The notes: generated by a model from the sequence alone, not told the origin. A stretch of 64,000 nt of DNA from Motilimonas eburnea (GCF_021295345.1 NZ_JAIMJB010000004.1:1-64000), one strand, 5' to 3'; numbered from the stretch's first letter, positions 30,398-41,573 are shown. A program made the numbers and translations.

Positions 30398-32122
30398 TTA
30401 AAACGGGAAAAGCCATATGATCATCGACAATGCGGTGACGGAGTACACCAAGGAGATCGGAATGCCGATACGTAAATAATCCTTCAGCTGATAATTACCC
30501 GCACTGTAAACCATTAAATTTGTTTGGTAGCCATAAGGGGAAACAAAGCTACAACTGGCCGCAAAAATCACTGCCATGATAAATGCTGTCGGATCAACGC
30601 CATAACCAACGGGGATGCTGTAAGCAACAGGAAAGGCTAACGCTGCCGCCGCATTATTCGTGATCAACTCGGTCAGTAACAAGGTAAATAGATACACCGC
30701 AATAAGCGCCCCTATTAACCCCCAATCCGCAAAATAGGTATGGACAAAGTTGCCCATCATTTGTGCTAAGCCGCTGCTGGTTAACAATTGTGCTAAGGTT
30801 AATGCCGACCCCACAACCACCCAAATATCAAACGGAAAGCGTCGCTTCACTTCATTCCAAGTAATCGAGCCAGAAAGTACACAGCCGATAAGCAGGACCA
30901 GTAACCCTTTTAAAAGGGGTACCATTTCAAGTACGGCGAGGCCAATCACAGCTGCAAAGCCTAACATCACCCCCGTGCTGCGATATTTATCTAATCGAGT
31001 GCTGGCATCCACACCACTGACCACTACAAACTCTCGATTTAGCCGCTTAACCTTATAAAAGTCGCGCCCAGGTGCCAGTACTAAGGTATCCCCTTCGCGT
31101 AAAATAATATTACCTAAACCACCTTGCAAAGGGGTATGGCCGCGACGAATAGCCACCACCACAGCGTCAAACTCCTCACGAAAATGACATTCCTTAATGC
31201 TTTTACCTTTTATCTCTGCACTGTGACTCACAATCACTTCTACCAAGTTTTGACCTTTCAACTGGTTTTCTGCAAATAAGTCTAAACCGGGGAAGTCTTG
31301 TAATATGCCCACACTATGTACGGCACCACAAAACAGTAATATGTCATTTTCTGCTAATACATCTTCCGGAGAGACCGGACAAATGCGTTTGCCATCACGG
31401 ATTATTTCCGCCAAAAAGAGTTGTTGTAGGTTACGCAGATTGTTTTCGGCAACGGTGCGCCCTATCAAAGGCGAGCCAGCGTTGACTTTAGCTTCTAAGA
31501 AATAATCCGCTTCTTCGGGGGTATCGGCTTGTGTATCCGGCAGTGACGGACTCAAAAGCATGATCATGACCAATCCCACCACAAACACCACAATGCCGAT
31601 CAGGGTGAAGTCGAAAAAGCCAATACTGGGTAACCCTGCGTCCATCACAAAACTATTGACGATCAAGTTAGTCGAGGTGCCAATTAAGGTTAAGGTGCCA
31701 CCAAATATCGCAAAATAGGAAAGGGGAATTAACAAACGTGAAGGCGGATGATTGCCGTTGCGTTTGATGGCGCCAATTAATGAAGCCACCACCGCGGTAT
31801 TATTGGTGAACGACGACAAAAAAGCCGTCGATACACCCATTTTCAATAACACTTGCAACATGCTACCCGTAGACAGCTGTTGGCTGATCCAAGAGATCAG
31901 CCGTGTTTTTTCTATTGCCGCTGATATCATCATCAGCAGCACCAACACCAATAGCGAGGAGTTGGAAAAGTTAGCCATCATGCTCGGTAATTCGATCATG
32001 CCGGCTAGGTAACAGACGATAACGGTGACGCCAAACAGCAGAGCTGGTTTTAACTTAGACGCTATCAATAGCGTGATCAGTACAGCTAAAACACCTAATA
32101 TCCCTATCTGGTCTAGCGTCAT
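30398..32122 (-). CDS. SLC13-family permease with internal TrkA-C domains, probable sulfate importer
   Basis: A 574-aa inner-membrane protein of the DASS/ArsB-like ion transporter fold. Two blocks of about five or six hydrophobic helices (roughly 1-190 and 385-574) are separated by a cytoplasmic insert with two RCK_C/TrkA-C domains (about 205-370). The twin loops SFTNNTAVVASLIGAI and ELITNNAAAALAFPVAY are typical ion-binding re-entrant motifs. It lies between cysN (6 bp) and cysC (21 bp), and no cysPUWA ABC transporter is present in this window. Import of sulfate is therefore a strong contextual inference, not proven. Confidence 0.83.
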   Translation of the reverse strand: MTLDQIGILGVLAVLITLLIASKLKPALLFGVTVIVCYLAGMIELPSMMANFSNSSLLVLVLLMMISAAIEKTRLISWISQQLSTGSMLQVLLKMGVSTAFLSSFTNNTAVVASLIGAIKRNGNHPPSRLLIPLSYFAIFGGTLTLIGTSTNLIVNSFVMDAGLPSIGFFDFTLIGIVVFVVGLVMIMLLSPSLPDTQADTPEEADYFLEAKVNAGSPLIGRTVAENNLRNLQQLFLAEIIRDGKRICPVSPEDVLAENDILLFCGAVHSVGILQDFPGLDLFAENQLKGQNLVEVIVSHSAEIKGKSIKECHFREEFDAVVVAIRRGHTPLQGGLGNIILREGDTLVLAPGRDFYKVKRLNREFVVVSGVDASTRLDKYRSTGVMLGFAAVIGLAVLEMVPLLKGLLVLLIGCVLSGSITWNEVKRRFPFDIWVVVGSALTLAQLLTSSGLAQMMGNFVHTYFADWGLIGALIAVYLFTLLLTELITNNAAAALAFPVAYSIPVGYGVDPTAFIMAVIFAASCSFVSPYGYQTNLMVYSAGNYQLKDYLRIGIPISLVYSVTALSMIIWLFPF

Positions 32123-32128
32123 GTTCCA

Positions 32129-33550
32129 TTACTCCGCTAGCTTACTGATATCAAGCGCCTGCCAGTGTGGGAAGTGCTTGCGAACCAAGGCATTAAACTC
32201 CAGTTCAAATTCACTAAACTCATGATTAAGCGCTTTAGCATCTGCCGCCTTAGTGATCATACCCGCACCTACGGTAACGTTGGTTAAACGGTCGATAACA
32301 ATAAAGCCACCGGTGTCACGTACATCTTGGTATAAATCGAATGCCACTTGCTCTTCTAACTGCACCACACAAGAGGCAATCTCGTTCAGTTCAAGTTGCG
32401 TCGCCTGTGATTGCTCTAGGGTATTCACGTCGACTTTGTAGCTGATGCTTTCAATAAAACCAGGGGTTTTCTTACTCGCTAATTTAAAGTCATATTGGCG
32501 ACCCGGTACCATGGCATCGTCTGCCATCCATACCAAGTTGGCTTCAAACGCACTACTTAACTGCGCTTCTGCACCCGTTTTAACGATCACGTCGCCACGG
32601 CTGATATCGATTTCATCTTCAAGGGTGATCGTCACCGCTTGTCCGGCAAATGCACTGTCTAGTTCACCATCAAACGTGACAATGGATTTAACCGTTGATT
32701 TTTTACCTGAAGGCAGTGCCGTGATCGCATCGCCCTTAGCAATTGAACCGCTAGAAATCGTCCCTGCAAAACCACGGAAGTTAAGGTTTGGACGGTTAAC
32801 GTATTGCACTGGGAAACGGAAATCTTGTTTTACTAGCTCACCTTGAACCTGAACCTGCTCTAAGATGTTCAGCAGTGGCTCACCTTGATACCAAGGCATG
32901 GCTGGGCTCTTAGAAACTACGTTGTCGCCTTTAAGGGCTGACAGCGGTACGAACTTAATATCGCGCTCACCCAAGCCTTTAGCGAACTCAAGGTAATCTT
33001 TCTTGATTTCTTCAAAACGAGCTTCAGAAAACTCAACCAAGTCCATCTTGTTAATGGCTACAACGAAATGCTTAATACCCAGTAACGAGGCGATAAAGCT
33101 GTGGCGTTTAGTTTGGGTTAATACGCCGTAACGCGCATCCACTAGAATAACCGCTAGCTCACAAGTAGAGGCACCTGTTGCCATGTTACGCGTGTATTGC
33201 TCATGCCCTGGGGTGTCAGCAATAATGAACTTACGCTTAGCCGTCGAGAAGTAACGATATGCTACGTCAATGGTAATACCTTGCTCGCGCTCGGCCGCTA
33301 GACCGTCCACTAATAGGGCAAGATCAAGCTCTTCGCCTGTGGTCCCCATTTTTTGGCTGTCAGAATGCAGTGATGCAAGCTGATCTTCATAAATTTGCGC
33401 ACTGTCGTGTAGTAGACGACCAATGAGGGTACTTTTACCGTCATCCACGCTACCACACGTCAATAGACGTAATAAGCTTTTGTGTTGTTGTTGGTTTAGA
33501 TATTCTTCAATACCAACGCTGCCAATTTCTTCTGCAATTACCGTATTCAT
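32129..33550 (-). CDS. cysN: Sulfate adenylyltransferase subunit 1 (GTPase)
   Basis: A 473-aa EF-Tu-like GTPase that drives APS synthesis with CysD. GTP-binding motifs are [34 protein letters not shown] and NKMDLV. Two beta-barrel domains follow. It lies 11 bp after cysD. There is no fused APS kinase domain, consistent with a separate cysC. Confidence 0.95.
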   Translation of the reverse strand: MNTVIAEEIGSVGIEEYLNQQQHKSLLRLLTCGSVDDGKSTLIGRLLHDSAQIYEDQLASLHSDSQKMGTTGEELDLALLVDGLAAEREQGITIDVAYRYFSTAKRKFIIADTPGHEQYTRNMATGASTCELAVILVDARYGVLTQTKRHSFIASLLGIKHFVVAINKMDLVEFSEARFEEIKKDYLEFAKGLGERDIKFVPLSALKGDNVVSKSPAMPWYQGEPLLNILEQVQVQGELVKQDFRFPVQYVNRPNLNFRGFAGTISSGSIAKGDAITALPSGKKSTVKSIVTFDGELDSAFAGQAVTITLEDEIDISRGDVIVKTGAEAQLSSAFEANLVWMADDAMVPGRQYDFKLASKKTPGFIESISYKVDVNTLEQSQATQLELNEIASCVVQLEEQVAFDLYQDVRDTGGFIVIDRLTNVTVGAGMITKAADAKALNHEFSEFELEFNALVRKHFPHWQALDISKLAE

Positions 33551-33561
33551 GTTCTGTTCCC

Positions 33562-34470
33562 TTAGAAATAACCTTCGCGTTTCTTCAGCTCCATCGAGGC
33601 TGCTTGGTCACTGTCGATCAAACGACCTTGACGCTCACTGGTCTTGGCTAGCAACATTTCTTCGATGATTTCAGTTAACGAGCCCGCCTCTGATTCAATC
33701 GCGCCCGTTAGTGGGTAACAACCAAGGGTACGAAAACGCACTTTCTTCATTTCAGGTACTTCACCTGGCTCAAGTGGCATACGCTCATCATCAACCATGA
33801 TCAAGGTGCCATCACGCTCAACAACAGGTCGCTCAGCAGCAAGGTACAGTGGAACAATTTCGATGTTTTCTAGGTAGATGTACTGCCAAATATCTAACTC
33901 GGTCCAGTTAGAAAGTGGGAAAACACGGATGCTTTCGCCTTTGTTCACTTGGCCGTTATAGGTGCGCCAAAGCTCAGGACGTTGGTTCTTTGGATCCCAA
34001 CGGTGGTTTTTATCGCGGAAAGAGTAAACTCGCTCTTTAGCACGTGATTTTTCTTCATCACGACGCGCACCGCCAAAGGCTGCATCAAACTTGTGTTGGT
34101 TTAGCGCTTGCTTAAGGCCTTGGGTTTTCATGATATCGGTATGCTTTGAACTGCCGTGTACAAACGGGTTAATGTTCATGGCTAACCCTTCTGGGTTTTT
34201 ATGAACAATCAGGTCAAAGCCGTATTTTTCTGCGGTGCGATCGCGAAATTCAATCATTTCTCTAAACTTCCACGTGGTATCCACATGCAGTAAAGGGAAT
34301 GGGATCTTACCTGGATAAAATGCTTTACGGGCAAGATGCAGCATCACTGATGAATCTTTACCGATCGAGTACATCATCACAGGGTTGTCGAACTCGGCAG
34401 CCACTTCACGAATAATGTGGATACTCTCAGCTTCCAACTGTTTAAGGTGTGTTAACCTTTGTTGGTCCAT
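33562..34470 (-). CDS. cysD: Sulfate adenylyltransferase subunit 2
   Basis: A 302-aa catalytic subunit of ATP sulfurylase of the PAPS-reductase superfamily. The PP-loop is [37 protein letters not shown] and the C-terminal [14 protein letters not shown] are family signatures. The length equals that of the E. coli protein. It lies 11 bp after cysG. Confidence 0.95.
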   Translation of the reverse strand: MDQQRLTHLKQLEAESIHIIREVAAEFDNPVMMYSIGKDSSVMLHLARKAFYPGKIPFPLLHVDTTWKFREMIEFRDRTAEKYGFDLIVHKNPEGLAMNINPFVHGSSKHTDIMKTQGLKQALNQHKFDAAFGGARRDEEKSRAKERVYSFRDKNHRWDPKNQRPELWRTYNGQVNKGESIRVFPLSNWTELDIWQYIYLENIEIVPLYLAAERPVVERDGTLIMVDDERMPLEPGEVPEMKKVRFRTLGCYPLTGAIESEAGSLTEIIEEMLLAKTSERQGRLIDSDQAASMELKKREGYF

Positions 34471-34481
34471 TTTCTACTCCG

Positions 34482-35891
34482 TTAGGCAAGATTAACTAAA
34501 GATTGGGCATCGGTTTGCGATGATTGCTCACCAAACCAATTTAGCTTGTCAGCTAAACTCACAACTTCACCAACAATGATCAAAGCCGGTGGTTGCACCG
34601 TTTTCGCCATCTCTGGTAACTGTTCTAGTTGCCCGGTAGTTACATTTTGATCGGCCCGTGTCCCTTTTGACACGATCGCCACCGGCGTTGCGGGGCTACG
34701 ACCGTTCAATGTTAAGTTTTGGTATATTTTTTCTGCTTGCAACAAGCCCATGTAAAACACGGTGGTTTGATGCTCGCGGGCAAGGCTAGACCAATCAATG
34801 GGCTCCCCCTGCTCTTTACAATGCCCAGTCACAAACGTCACCGACTGCGCATAATCTCTATGGGTTAAAGGAATACCAGCATAGCTAGCACACCCTGAAG
34901 CGGCGGTCACGCCCGGTACCACTTGAAAATCAATACCGTGCTCAACCAGTACTTCTAACTCTTCACCGCCGCGACCAAAAATAAACGGATCTCCGCCCTT
35001 TAAACGCACCACTTTGTTGCCTTGCTGGGCATACTTAACCAACAATTCGTTGGTCGTTTCTTGGATCACGCTATGACGACCCGCTTCTTTACCGACATTA
35101 ACCAGTTGTGCATCTCGGCGCACTAAAGCCAACGTCTCTTGTGATACCAATTGGTCATACAGTACCACATCGGCTTGCTGCATTAATTGCAGTGCTTTTA
35201 GCGTAATTAATGAGGGATCGCCAGGGCCTGCGCCCACCAAGGCGACTTCGCCTTTGACATTAAAATCAGCTAATTGCTCATTCATTAGCTCACGAGCTTG
35301 CTGCTGTTTGCCCTTCTCGAGCAAACCAGCGACCGCGCCAGTATTAAAAATATGCTCCCAATAGCGACGGCGGCCTTCAACAGTCGGCAACGCTTGTTGA
35401 ACTTTAGCTCTAAATTCACCTGCTAATCGAGCCAGTGGGCCAAGATAATTGGGTAGCAAGGCTTCAAGTTTAGCGCGGATCAAACGCGCTAACACTGGGG
35501 TATTGCCCCCACTGGATACCGCTACAACAATAGGCGACCTATCCACTACCGAAGGCAGAATAAAGCTGCCCGCCTCAGGCACATCGACCACGTTAGCAAA
35601 AATGCCCTTTTCATTGGCATCATTAGCCACCTGCAAATTGACTTTGGCATCATTGGTGGCGGCAATCACCAGCCAAGCCCCGATTAGGCTTTCGCTACTA
35701 TAGGCTTGACGTATCAAGGTAAGATTAGGATCCTTGATGGCACTTAATTCAACACAAAACTCACTCGAATGGACGACGACATTGGCTTTTGCTTTCAATA
35801 AATACCGCACTTTTCTCAACGCAACGCTACCACCACCTATCACTAGGCATAAGCGCTGTTCAAGTTTTGTGAAAATGGGTAAATAATCCAT
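34482..35891 (-). CDS. cysG: Siroheme synthase
   Basis: A 469-aa trifunctional enzyme that makes siroheme, the cofactor of sulfite reductase. The N-terminal third is the NAD-dependent precorrin-2 dehydrogenase/ferrochelatase (LVIGGGSVALRKVR near residue 17; SSGGNTPVLARLIR). The C-terminal part, from about residue 215, is uroporphyrinogen-III methyltransferase, starting VALVGAGPGDPSLITLKAL and containing VRLKGGDPFIFGRGGEE. It is the first gene of the operon. A strong palindrome lies upstream at 35965-35987. Confidence 0.95.
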   Translation of the reverse strand: MDYLPIFTKLEQRLCLVIGGGSVALRKVRYLLKAKANVVVHSSEFCVELSAIKDPNLTLIRQAYSSESLIGAWLVIAATNDAKVNLQVANDANEKGIFANVVDVPEAGSFILPSVVDRSPIVVAVSSGGNTPVLARLIRAKLEALLPNYLGPLARLAGEFRAKVQQALPTVEGRRRYWEHIFNTGAVAGLLEKGKQQQARELMNEQLADFNVKGEVALVGAGPGDPSLITLKALQLMQQADVVLYDQLVSQETLALVRRDAQLVNVGKEAGRHSVIQETTNELLVKYAQQGNKVVRLKGGDPFIFGRGGEELEVLVEHGIDFQVVPGVTAASGCASYAGIPLTHRDYAQSVTFVTGHCKEQGEPIDWSSLAREHQTTVFYMGLLQAEKIYQNLTLNGRSPATPVAIVSKGTRADQNVTTGQLEQLPEMAKTVQPPALIIVGEVVSLADKLNWFGEQSSQTDAQSLVNLA

Positions 35892-35964
35892 GTAGACGTC
35901 CTTACTGCTTTGGTCTGCAACTATAATTTGAGATCTATATCCCGTAAAATAATATAAATGACTC

Positions 35965-35987
35965 TTTTATTCCTTAATGGAATAAAA
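35965..35987. promoter_or_regulatory. Perfect palindrome in the cysG promoter region, candidate CysB operator
   Basis: TTTTATTCC (35965-35973) and GGAATAAAA (35979-35987) form a perfect 9-bp inverted repeat around TTAAT. It lies 74 bp before the cysG start. The GGAATAA half recurs upstream of cysJ at 40732-40738, with a TTCC at 40747-40750. CysB, the LysR-type activator of cysteine regulons, is the obvious candidate, but its degenerate consensus makes this an inference. Confidence 0.5.
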
Positions 35988-36037
35988 AAACTATTTTTTA
36001 TAATCTGATACCCATTAAGAACATAAGGATTTTACCT

Positions 36038-36283
36038 GTGACCGAGCTGCTACACCATGTAAATCAGTGGCATTGGCTGGCTTTTTCGTTATTAATGTTA
36101 TTACTAGAGCTTAGCAGACTAAAAGGCTGGTCATTTGTGGTCGGCGCAGCGGCCTTTTTCGTTGGCTTAACCCTGCATTTTGAGGTGATGACATGGCCAT
36201 TTCAATGGACGCTATTCTTCATTGGCGTACTGATTTTTGCCTTCATCCGAGCACTGGTCGTGAATATGAAGTCATCCGGTTAA
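36038..36283 (+). CDS. Small membrane protein resembling the N-terminal part of NfeD/YbbK proteins
   Basis: An 81-aa protein with about two or three hydrophobic helices (residues ~13-29, 33-48 and 56-76). The pattern of a membrane-start LLxxELxxxKGWSFVVGAAAFxxG followed by a PFxWTLFFIGVL helix resembles the membrane half of NfeD/YbbK family proteins. The cytoplasmic OB-fold is absent. The start is GTG with AAGGA eight bases upstream. It lies alone on the plus strand between the two minus-strand cys operons and shares the intergenic region with cysG. Function unknown. Confidence 0.65.
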   Translation: MTELLHHVNQWHWLAFSLLMLLLELSRLKGWSFVVGAAAFFVGLTLHFEVMTWPFQWTLFFIGVLIFAFIRALVVNMKSSG

Positions 36284-36285
36284 CA

Positions 36286-36309
36286 TAAAAAAAGCGCCTT
36301 GCGGCGCTT
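36286..36309 (-). terminator. Intrinsic terminator after cysH
   Basis: On the minus strand AAGCGCC pairs with GGCGCTT and continues into a T tract. It closes the cysJIH operon and lies between the convergent 81-aa gene and cysH. Confidence 0.8.
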
Positions 36310-36326
36310 GGTTGTGCTGGTTCAGG

Positions 36327-37088
36327 CTATATGCCACTGCCATCCACTTCGGTATCCGCTTCATGTAAACCACATTCGCGTTTAAGACCGAAGAAACGCG
36401 TTTCTTCTTCTGTCATGCCCGCTTCCAGTGGGCGTGAAGTTTGCACATCACCAACCGAGACATAACCTTGATCCCATAACGGGTGATAAGGCAGGTCAAA
36501 GTCTTTCAAGTAGTAGTGCACGTCTTTGTTGGTCCAATCTATGATTGGCAAAAACTTAAAACAACCATTTTGAATACTCAGTACTGGCAAGCCTTCACGA
36601 CTAGAAGACTGACTGCGACGTAACCCCGAGAACCAAGTTTTGACCTTAAGCTCTTTAAGGGCACGTTTCATGGGCTCAACCTTGTTTATCTGGTTGTAGC
36701 GGGTGATCCCTTCTACGCCCTGCTCCCAAAGTTTGCCATAGCGTGCTTCTTGCCACGCAGGGCCTTGCTCGGCGCGGTAAACTTTCAAATTAAGGTTTAA
36801 TCGCTCGGTTAACTCATCAATAAATTGATACGTTTCAGGGAATAAATACCCCGTGTCGGTCAAGATCACTGGTGTATCTTGACGTTCGCTGCTGATCATA
36901 TGCAATAGCACTGCAGCTTGAATACCAAAGCTAGAAGACAGAGCGAACTCGCCATCTAGATTAGCGTAAGCCCACTTCACTCGCTCAACAGCCGTCATCT
37001 GCTCCAGTTCAGCATTGACCTCTGCCAGCGCTAACGCGCGCTCGGCAGAGTTTAGCTCAAGCAGTGCAGCTAAGTCTAAATTAGGCAT
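36327..37088 (-). CDS. cysH: Phosphoadenylylsulfate reductase
   Basis: A 254-aa thioredoxin-dependent enzyme that reduces PAPS to sulfite. The PP-loop region [14 protein letters not shown], the substrate block [14 protein letters not shown] and the catalytic-cysteine motif KRECGLH near the C terminus are present. The APS-reductase-type CC...CC iron-sulfur pairs are absent, so PAPS rather than APS is the substrate, consistent with cysC nearby. The ATG at 37088 overlaps the cysI stop by 8 bp. Confidence 0.95.
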   Translation of the reverse strand: MPNLDLAALLELNSAERALALAEVNAELEQMTAVERVKWAYANLDGEFALSSSFGIQAAVLLHMISSERQDTPVILTDTGYLFPETYQFIDELTERLNLNLKVYRAEQGPAWQEARYGKLWEQGVEGITRYNQINKVEPMKRALKELKVKTWFSGLRRSQSSSREGLPVLSIQNGCFKFLPIIDWTNKDVHYYLKDFDLPYHPLWDQGYVSVGDVQTSRPLEAGMTEEETRFFGLKRECGLHEADTEVDGSGI

Positions 37089-38811
37089 AGAAATCCCGTG
37101 ATGCAATTACAACTTCTTCGACAATGCCAGCACGGATAGTAAAGTCACCAAAGCCTTCGTTTGGTAGACGCTCCGTGGCCCAGCGACCAATTAAGCCATC
37201 AAGCTCATCCAGAATTTGTGCTTCGTCAGCATTCTCAATGTACATTTTTGGAATGCGGGTACCTTCACGGTTCCCCCCCAACAAAATGTTGTATTTACCC
37301 GGGCCCTTGCCCACCAAGCCAAACTCGGCCAGTGCGGCGCGGCCACAACCATTTGGACAGCCTGTCACACGGAGCACTAAGTGCTCATCGGCCACGCCAT
37401 ATTTATCTAACATGGCTTCCACTTCGGTCACAAGACCCGGAAGGTAGCGCTCGGCTTCAGCCATCGCCAATGGACAGGTTGGGAAAGACACACACGCCAT
37501 CGAGTTTTCGCGTTGCTTGCTTAGCTCTTCGGTTTTTAAACCGTGCTCAACGGCTAATTGCTCAATTTGCGCTTTATCTTCTTCCGCCACACCCGCAATG
37601 ATCAGGTTTTGGTTCGCGGTTAAACGAAAATCGCCTTTGTGCACCTTAGCTATCTCACGCATACCGGTTTTAAGCGGCTTGCCAGGGAAGTCTAAGATAC
37701 GGCCATTTTCGATAAACAGAGTGAGGTGCCACTTGTTGTCGATACCCTTGATCCAACCGATGCGGTCACCACGGTATTCAAACTTGTAATCTTCACTTGG
37801 CGCAAATTGAATGCCACTGCGGCCTTCAACTTCGCCTTTAAACGCTTCAACGCCAACACGCTCGATAGTGTACTTAGTCTTAGACAGATGACGATCGCAG
37901 CGGTTACCCCAGTCGCGTTGTACCGTAACAATGGCTTCAGCAATGGCAATCACGTCTTTTTTGGCGATAAAACCAAAATCGTCCGCTTTACGAGGGTGAG
38001 TACGCTTGTCGCCATGAGTATGACCTAGACCTGCACCCACTAACACGTTGTAACCAATCAGCTCGCCGTCACGCACGATGGCCACAAAGCTAATGTCGTT
38101 AGCGTGTACGTCAATGTCATTTTGCGGCGGCATAACAAACGCAATTTTAAACTTACGCGGTAAGTAAACATTTGAATACAATGGCTCACTTTCAGCTTCG
38201 TTACTCGCTACTTTTTCGCCATTGAGCCAAAGATCAGCAAAACCTTTGGTGTTAGGTAAAAAGTGCTCGCTGGTTTGTTTGGCCAGCTCGTACATCTCGG
38301 CGTGGAATTCAGATTCCACCGGGTTAGAGGTACATAAGGTGTTACGGTTTACGTCACCCGCGGTAAAGATAGAGTCGATACCGACTTCATCCAGACCTTG
38401 GAAAATAGGACGTAAATTACGCTTTAAAATACCGTGGTATTGGAAGGTTTGACGCGTGGTCAAACGAATGCTGCCAACCATGGTGCGCTCTTGCGCGTAT
38501 TTATCAATTTGTAGCCATTGCTCTGGGGTACAGATACCACCAGGCATACGGGCGCGCAGTAAGAAGCTATGACGTGGATCTAGCTTTTGCTTTTTACGCT
38601 CACCGCGCAAGTCACGGTCATCTTGTTGATACAGACCATGGAACTTGATCAGTTGAATATCATCTGGGCTGAAACCACCATAAACTTGATCATCTAGGGC
38701 TTCAGCTATGGTACCGCGTAAGAAATTACTTTCGGTTTTAATGCGTTCGTTGTCCGATAACGCGCGTCCATCTAGGCTATTGTCTGGACTTGGTTTAGGC
38801 TCATAGCTCAT
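37081..38811 (-). CDS. cysI: Sulfite reductase [NADPH] hemoprotein beta subunit
   Basis: A 576-aa subunit that reduces sulfite to sulfide with six electrons using siroheme and a 4Fe-4S cluster. The cluster ligands are in [19 protein letters not shown] and [15 protein letters not shown] in the C-terminal third. Substrate-binding arginines lie in [13 protein letters not shown] and [14 protein letters not shown]. The start codon overlaps the cysJ stop, giving a coupled cysJIH operon. Confidence 0.96.
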   Translation of the reverse strand: MSYEPKPSPDNSLDGRALSDNERIKTESNFLRGTIAEALDDQVYGGFSPDDIQLIKFHGLYQQDDRDLRGERKKQKLDPRHSFLLRARMPGGICTPEQWLQIDKYAQERTMVGSIRLTTRQTFQYHGILKRNLRPIFQGLDEVGIDSIFTAGDVNRNTLCTSNPVESEFHAEMYELAKQTSEHFLPNTKGFADLWLNGEKVASNEAESEPLYSNVYLPRKFKIAFVMPPQNDIDVHANDISFVAIVRDGELIGYNVLVGAGLGHTHGDKRTHPRKADDFGFIAKKDVIAIAEAIVTVQRDWGNRCDRHLSKTKYTIERVGVEAFKGEVEGRSGIQFAPSEDYKFEYRGDRIGWIKGIDNKWHLTLFIENGRILDFPGKPLKTGMREIAKVHKGDFRLTANQNLIIAGVAEEDKAQIEQLAVEHGLKTEELSKQRENSMACVSFPTCPLAMAEAERYLPGLVTEVEAMLDKYGVADEHLVLRVTGCPNGCGRAALAEFGLVGKGPGKYNILLGGNREGTRIPKMYIENADEAQILDELDGLIGRWATERLPNEGFGDFTIRAGIVEEVVIASRDFYA

Positions 38812-40634
38812 TAGTATACATCCCTCTGATAACGCTTAGCACGACGTAACTCACTTACGTATTCTTCGGCTTCTTCGAAGCTCTTATTAGCTTGCTCTTG
38901 TACAATTTTCACCAAAGCATCATTCACATCTTTGGCCATGCGGTTCGCGTCACCACAAATATAGAAGTGCGCGCCTTCTTCAAGCCATTGATACACTTCT
39001 TTGGCATTTTCTAATAAACGATGCTGAACATAGACTTTCTCTTCTTGGTCACGTGAGAAAGCCACATCCATCTTAGTTAACAAACCCGAATCTAGGTAGC
39101 TACGCCACTCGACTTGGTATAGGAAGTCTTCGGTAAAGGTTTGGTCACCAAAGAACATCCAGTTTTTACCATTAGCGCCTTGGGCATCACGCTCTTGCAT
39201 AAAGGCTCTGAACGGTGCCACCCCTGTACCTGGGCCAACCATGATCACCGGCGTTTCAGGATTCGCTGGTAGGCGGAAATTATCATTGTGTTCAACAAAG
39301 ACTTTCACTTCCCCGCCTTCTTCTAGGCGTTTTAGGAAGCCCGTAGCACCACCGCTGCGAGGCTCGCCTTGGCTGTTTTCAAATTCAACCATGCCAACCG
39401 TTAGGTGCACTTCTTCATCCACCTCTGCTTGGCTTGATGCAATGGAATACAAGCGAGGGGTAATACGACGCAACATGCCCACTAACTGCTCAGCGGTTAG
39501 AGTGACATTTTTCTTCACCGATAGAATATCTAAGATCTGATTGCTGTTAGCGTATTCACGCGCAGCTGCTTTATCGGCCGCGATTTTCGCTAATTTTTTA
39601 CTGCCTGAAAGTTCAGCAAATTTTTCAACAAAGCCAGGATAAGATTGTGTTAACTCGAAATTTTTAATCAAAGCATCGCGAATGCTGAACTTGTTACCAT
39701 CTACTTCAACTTCTTCACTGCCCGTTAGGCCTACTTGTGCCAGCACTTGGTCGACCAATTTCGGATCGTTTTCGAACCAAACGCCTAGCGCATCACCCGC
39801 ACGGTATTGAATACCCGAATCTTCAAGGGAAATCTCAAAATGGCGTACGTCTTTGTTTGAGTTACGGCCGGTAATTTTCTGATTCGTTGCCAGAGTGGCT
39901 GTGTATGGGTTTTTCTTATCGTATTGACTTGCTGCAAGAGGCGCTGGCGCCGCAAAACCCGCAACAGGTGCCGCTGTGGCAGCCGCTGGCGTAGATAAAG
40001 TCTCTGCCACTAGGCTCAAGGCTTTATCGCCCCACTCTTTTGCAGGACCTTCGTAGTCCACGTCACAATCAATACGATCTAAAAAGCTTGATGCGCCCGT
40101 TGCCGCTAAACGCTCGTCAAAATCTTTACCCGTTTGACAGAAAAACTCATAACTTGAGTCACCCAAAGCCAGAACAGCGTATTGTAAGTTAGGTAATTTA
40201 GGCGCTTTTTTCGAGCCCAATAGCTCATGAAGCTCAGCGGCATCATCAGGTGCTTCGCCTTCACCATTGGTACTGACAACAATAATAAGGTGCGTTTCAC
40301 TCTTAAGATCTTTTGGCTTGTAGTTAGCCATCGATTTAAGTTGTACAGGTAAACCTTGCGCTTTGGCACTGGCGGCTAATTCTTCAGCAACGCCTTTCGA
40401 ATTACCGGTTTGTGAACCGTATAGCACGGTAAGTTGGCCAGCAGGCGCGGCGCTCACTGCACCCGTTGCCACCGCACCAGCGCTCACCACTGCGCCACCT
40501 TGGCTGATTCCTGACAAGTATCCACTAACCCAAGCAAGTTGGTTTGGATTTAACTCAGCGATTGCCTGTTGCAACTGGTTTAGTTGCACATCTGACAATG
40601 GGCTGGTTAACGAAGAGAGTTCCTTTAACAGCAT
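38811..40634 (-). CDS. cysJ: Sulfite reductase [NADPH] flavoprotein alpha subunit
   Basis: A 607-aa flavoprotein that passes electrons from NADPH to CysI. The flavodoxin-like FMN domain starts [19 protein letters not shown] (about residue 68). An Ala/Pro-rich linker follows, then a ferredoxin-reductase-like domain with RLYSIASSQ (FAD) and [16 protein letters not shown] (NADPH), ending in the conserved YQRDVY. The exact start is uncertain: a GTG five codons upstream is possible. The promoter region carries GGAATAA at 40732-40738, similar to that at cysG. Confidence 0.95.
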   Translation of the reverse strand: MLLKELSSLTSPLSDVQLNQLQQAIAELNPNQLAWVSGYLSGISQGGAVVSAGAVATGAVSAAPAGQLTVLYGSQTGNSKGVAEELAASAKAQGLPVQLKSMANYKPKDLKSETHLIIVVSTNGEGEAPDDAAELHELLGSKKAPKLPNLQYAVLALGDSSYEFFCQTGKDFDERLAATGASSFLDRIDCDVDYEGPAKEWGDKALSLVAETLSTPAAATAAPVAGFAAPAPLAASQYDKKNPYTATLATNQKITGRNSNKDVRHFEISLEDSGIQYRAGDALGVWFENDPKLVDQVLAQVGLTGSEEVEVDGNKFSIRDALIKNFELTQSYPGFVEKFAELSGSKKLAKIAADKAAAREYANSNQILDILSVKKNVTLTAEQLVGMLRRITPRLYSIASSQAEVDEEVHLTVGMVEFENSQGEPRSGGATGFLKRLEEGGEVKVFVEHNDNFRLPANPETPVIMVGPGTGVAPFRAFMQERDAQGANGKNWMFFGDQTFTEDFLYQVEWRSYLDSGLLTKMDVAFSRDQEEKVYVQHRLLENAKEVYQWLEEGAHFYICGDANRMAKDVNDALVKIVQEQANKSFEEAEEYVSELRRAKRYQRDVY

Positions 40635-40805
40635 GGCTATTGATTCCACTATCCCAATATGAATTGCGAGACAGTTTACTGGCTAGGAAGAATAACAACA
40701 AAGAATAAATAGGGATTTTTTATAATAAAAAGGAATAAGAAATCAGTTCCTAATAATGTCGAAATGAGGAGGGTAAACCCCCTCATAAGCAATGGCTTAA
40801 GCGAC

Positions 40806-41468
40806 TTAAAAGTTAACTTCTATGCCAGCAAACGCGCCACTATAGTCCGATTTAATCTTGCCACTGTCTTTGATTTTAACATCTTGATAGCGGTACCCCC
40901 CACGTAGGGTAATAGGTAACATTCCCTCTGAGTTAAGGGTATATCCCACACCAACTAACGCATCAGACGCTTTATCATCAGTGACAGCGCCCCCAGCCAG
41001 TTCCGAGAAAACACTGATTTGGGTACTCGGGATATGGAATTTAGCCGCACCATACAACAATGGAATAGTACTACTGACACTCTGATTTGAAAGGGTATGC
41101 AAGTCGCCATCCATAAATTTGAGGGTCATCCCTAAATCAATCTCAAACAACTCATTATCAAACACTTGATAGTAAAAAGTGGTATCAATGCTAGACAGGT
41201 TTAAGGTGACATCACTGGCTGACGAGTGACCTTTGGCATCAAAGTCAGCAAACGCGAGTTTAACATTTGGCAACAAAATGATGCCATGCTCAATGGCAAC
41301 ATAGCCATTGAAGCGCCAGTCATTTTTTAAACTAAGGCTATCTCCATTAAGCTCACCATCAGTAGTAGGCTTAGCTAAATCAAGCCCCGCAAAAATTCCC
41401 CAGTCATCAGCCATCGCTGACGTTGAACAAGCAGCCAAAAGTAAGGTGGCGGTTAAGTGTTTCTTCAT
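40806..41468 (-). CDS. TIGR04219-type outer membrane beta-barrel protein
   Basis: A 220-aa exported protein. The signal peptide ends around SAMA (residue 20). The rest alternates in beta-strand fashion (for example VKLAFADFDA, LPITLRGGYRYQDVKI) and ends in a C-terminal phenylalanine (AGIEVNF), the signal used by the Bam complex. The pattern agrees with the small outer membrane family TIGR04219 common in Shewanella and Vibrio. Its function is unknown. It has its own unit upstream of cysJ. Confidence 0.77.
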   Translation of the reverse strand: MKKHLTATLLLAACSTSAMADDWGIFAGLDLAKPTTDGELNGDSLSLKNDWRFNGYVAIEHGIILLPNVKLAFADFDAKGHSSASDVTLNLSSIDTTFYYQVFDNELFEIDLGMTLKFMDGDLHTLSNQSVSSTIPLLYGAAKFHIPSTQISVFSELAGGAVTDDKASDALVGVGYTLNSEGMLPITLRGGYRYQDVKIKDSGKIKSDYSGAFAGIEVNF

Positions 41469-41573
41469 GTTGTACTCTTTACACTGTTATTTGGCGCGTA
41501 TTGTAACTAGGTTGATATTGCAAGCAATGCTAAAACACCGCCAGCGTGATAGTTTTATATTTTTTAGACAAAC

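Noticed and set aside
40764-40790. Hairpin GAGGaGGG/CCCCCTC after the outer membrane protein gene as a terminator
   Set aside because: The stem is good but there is no T run on the minus strand, so terminator function is not supported.
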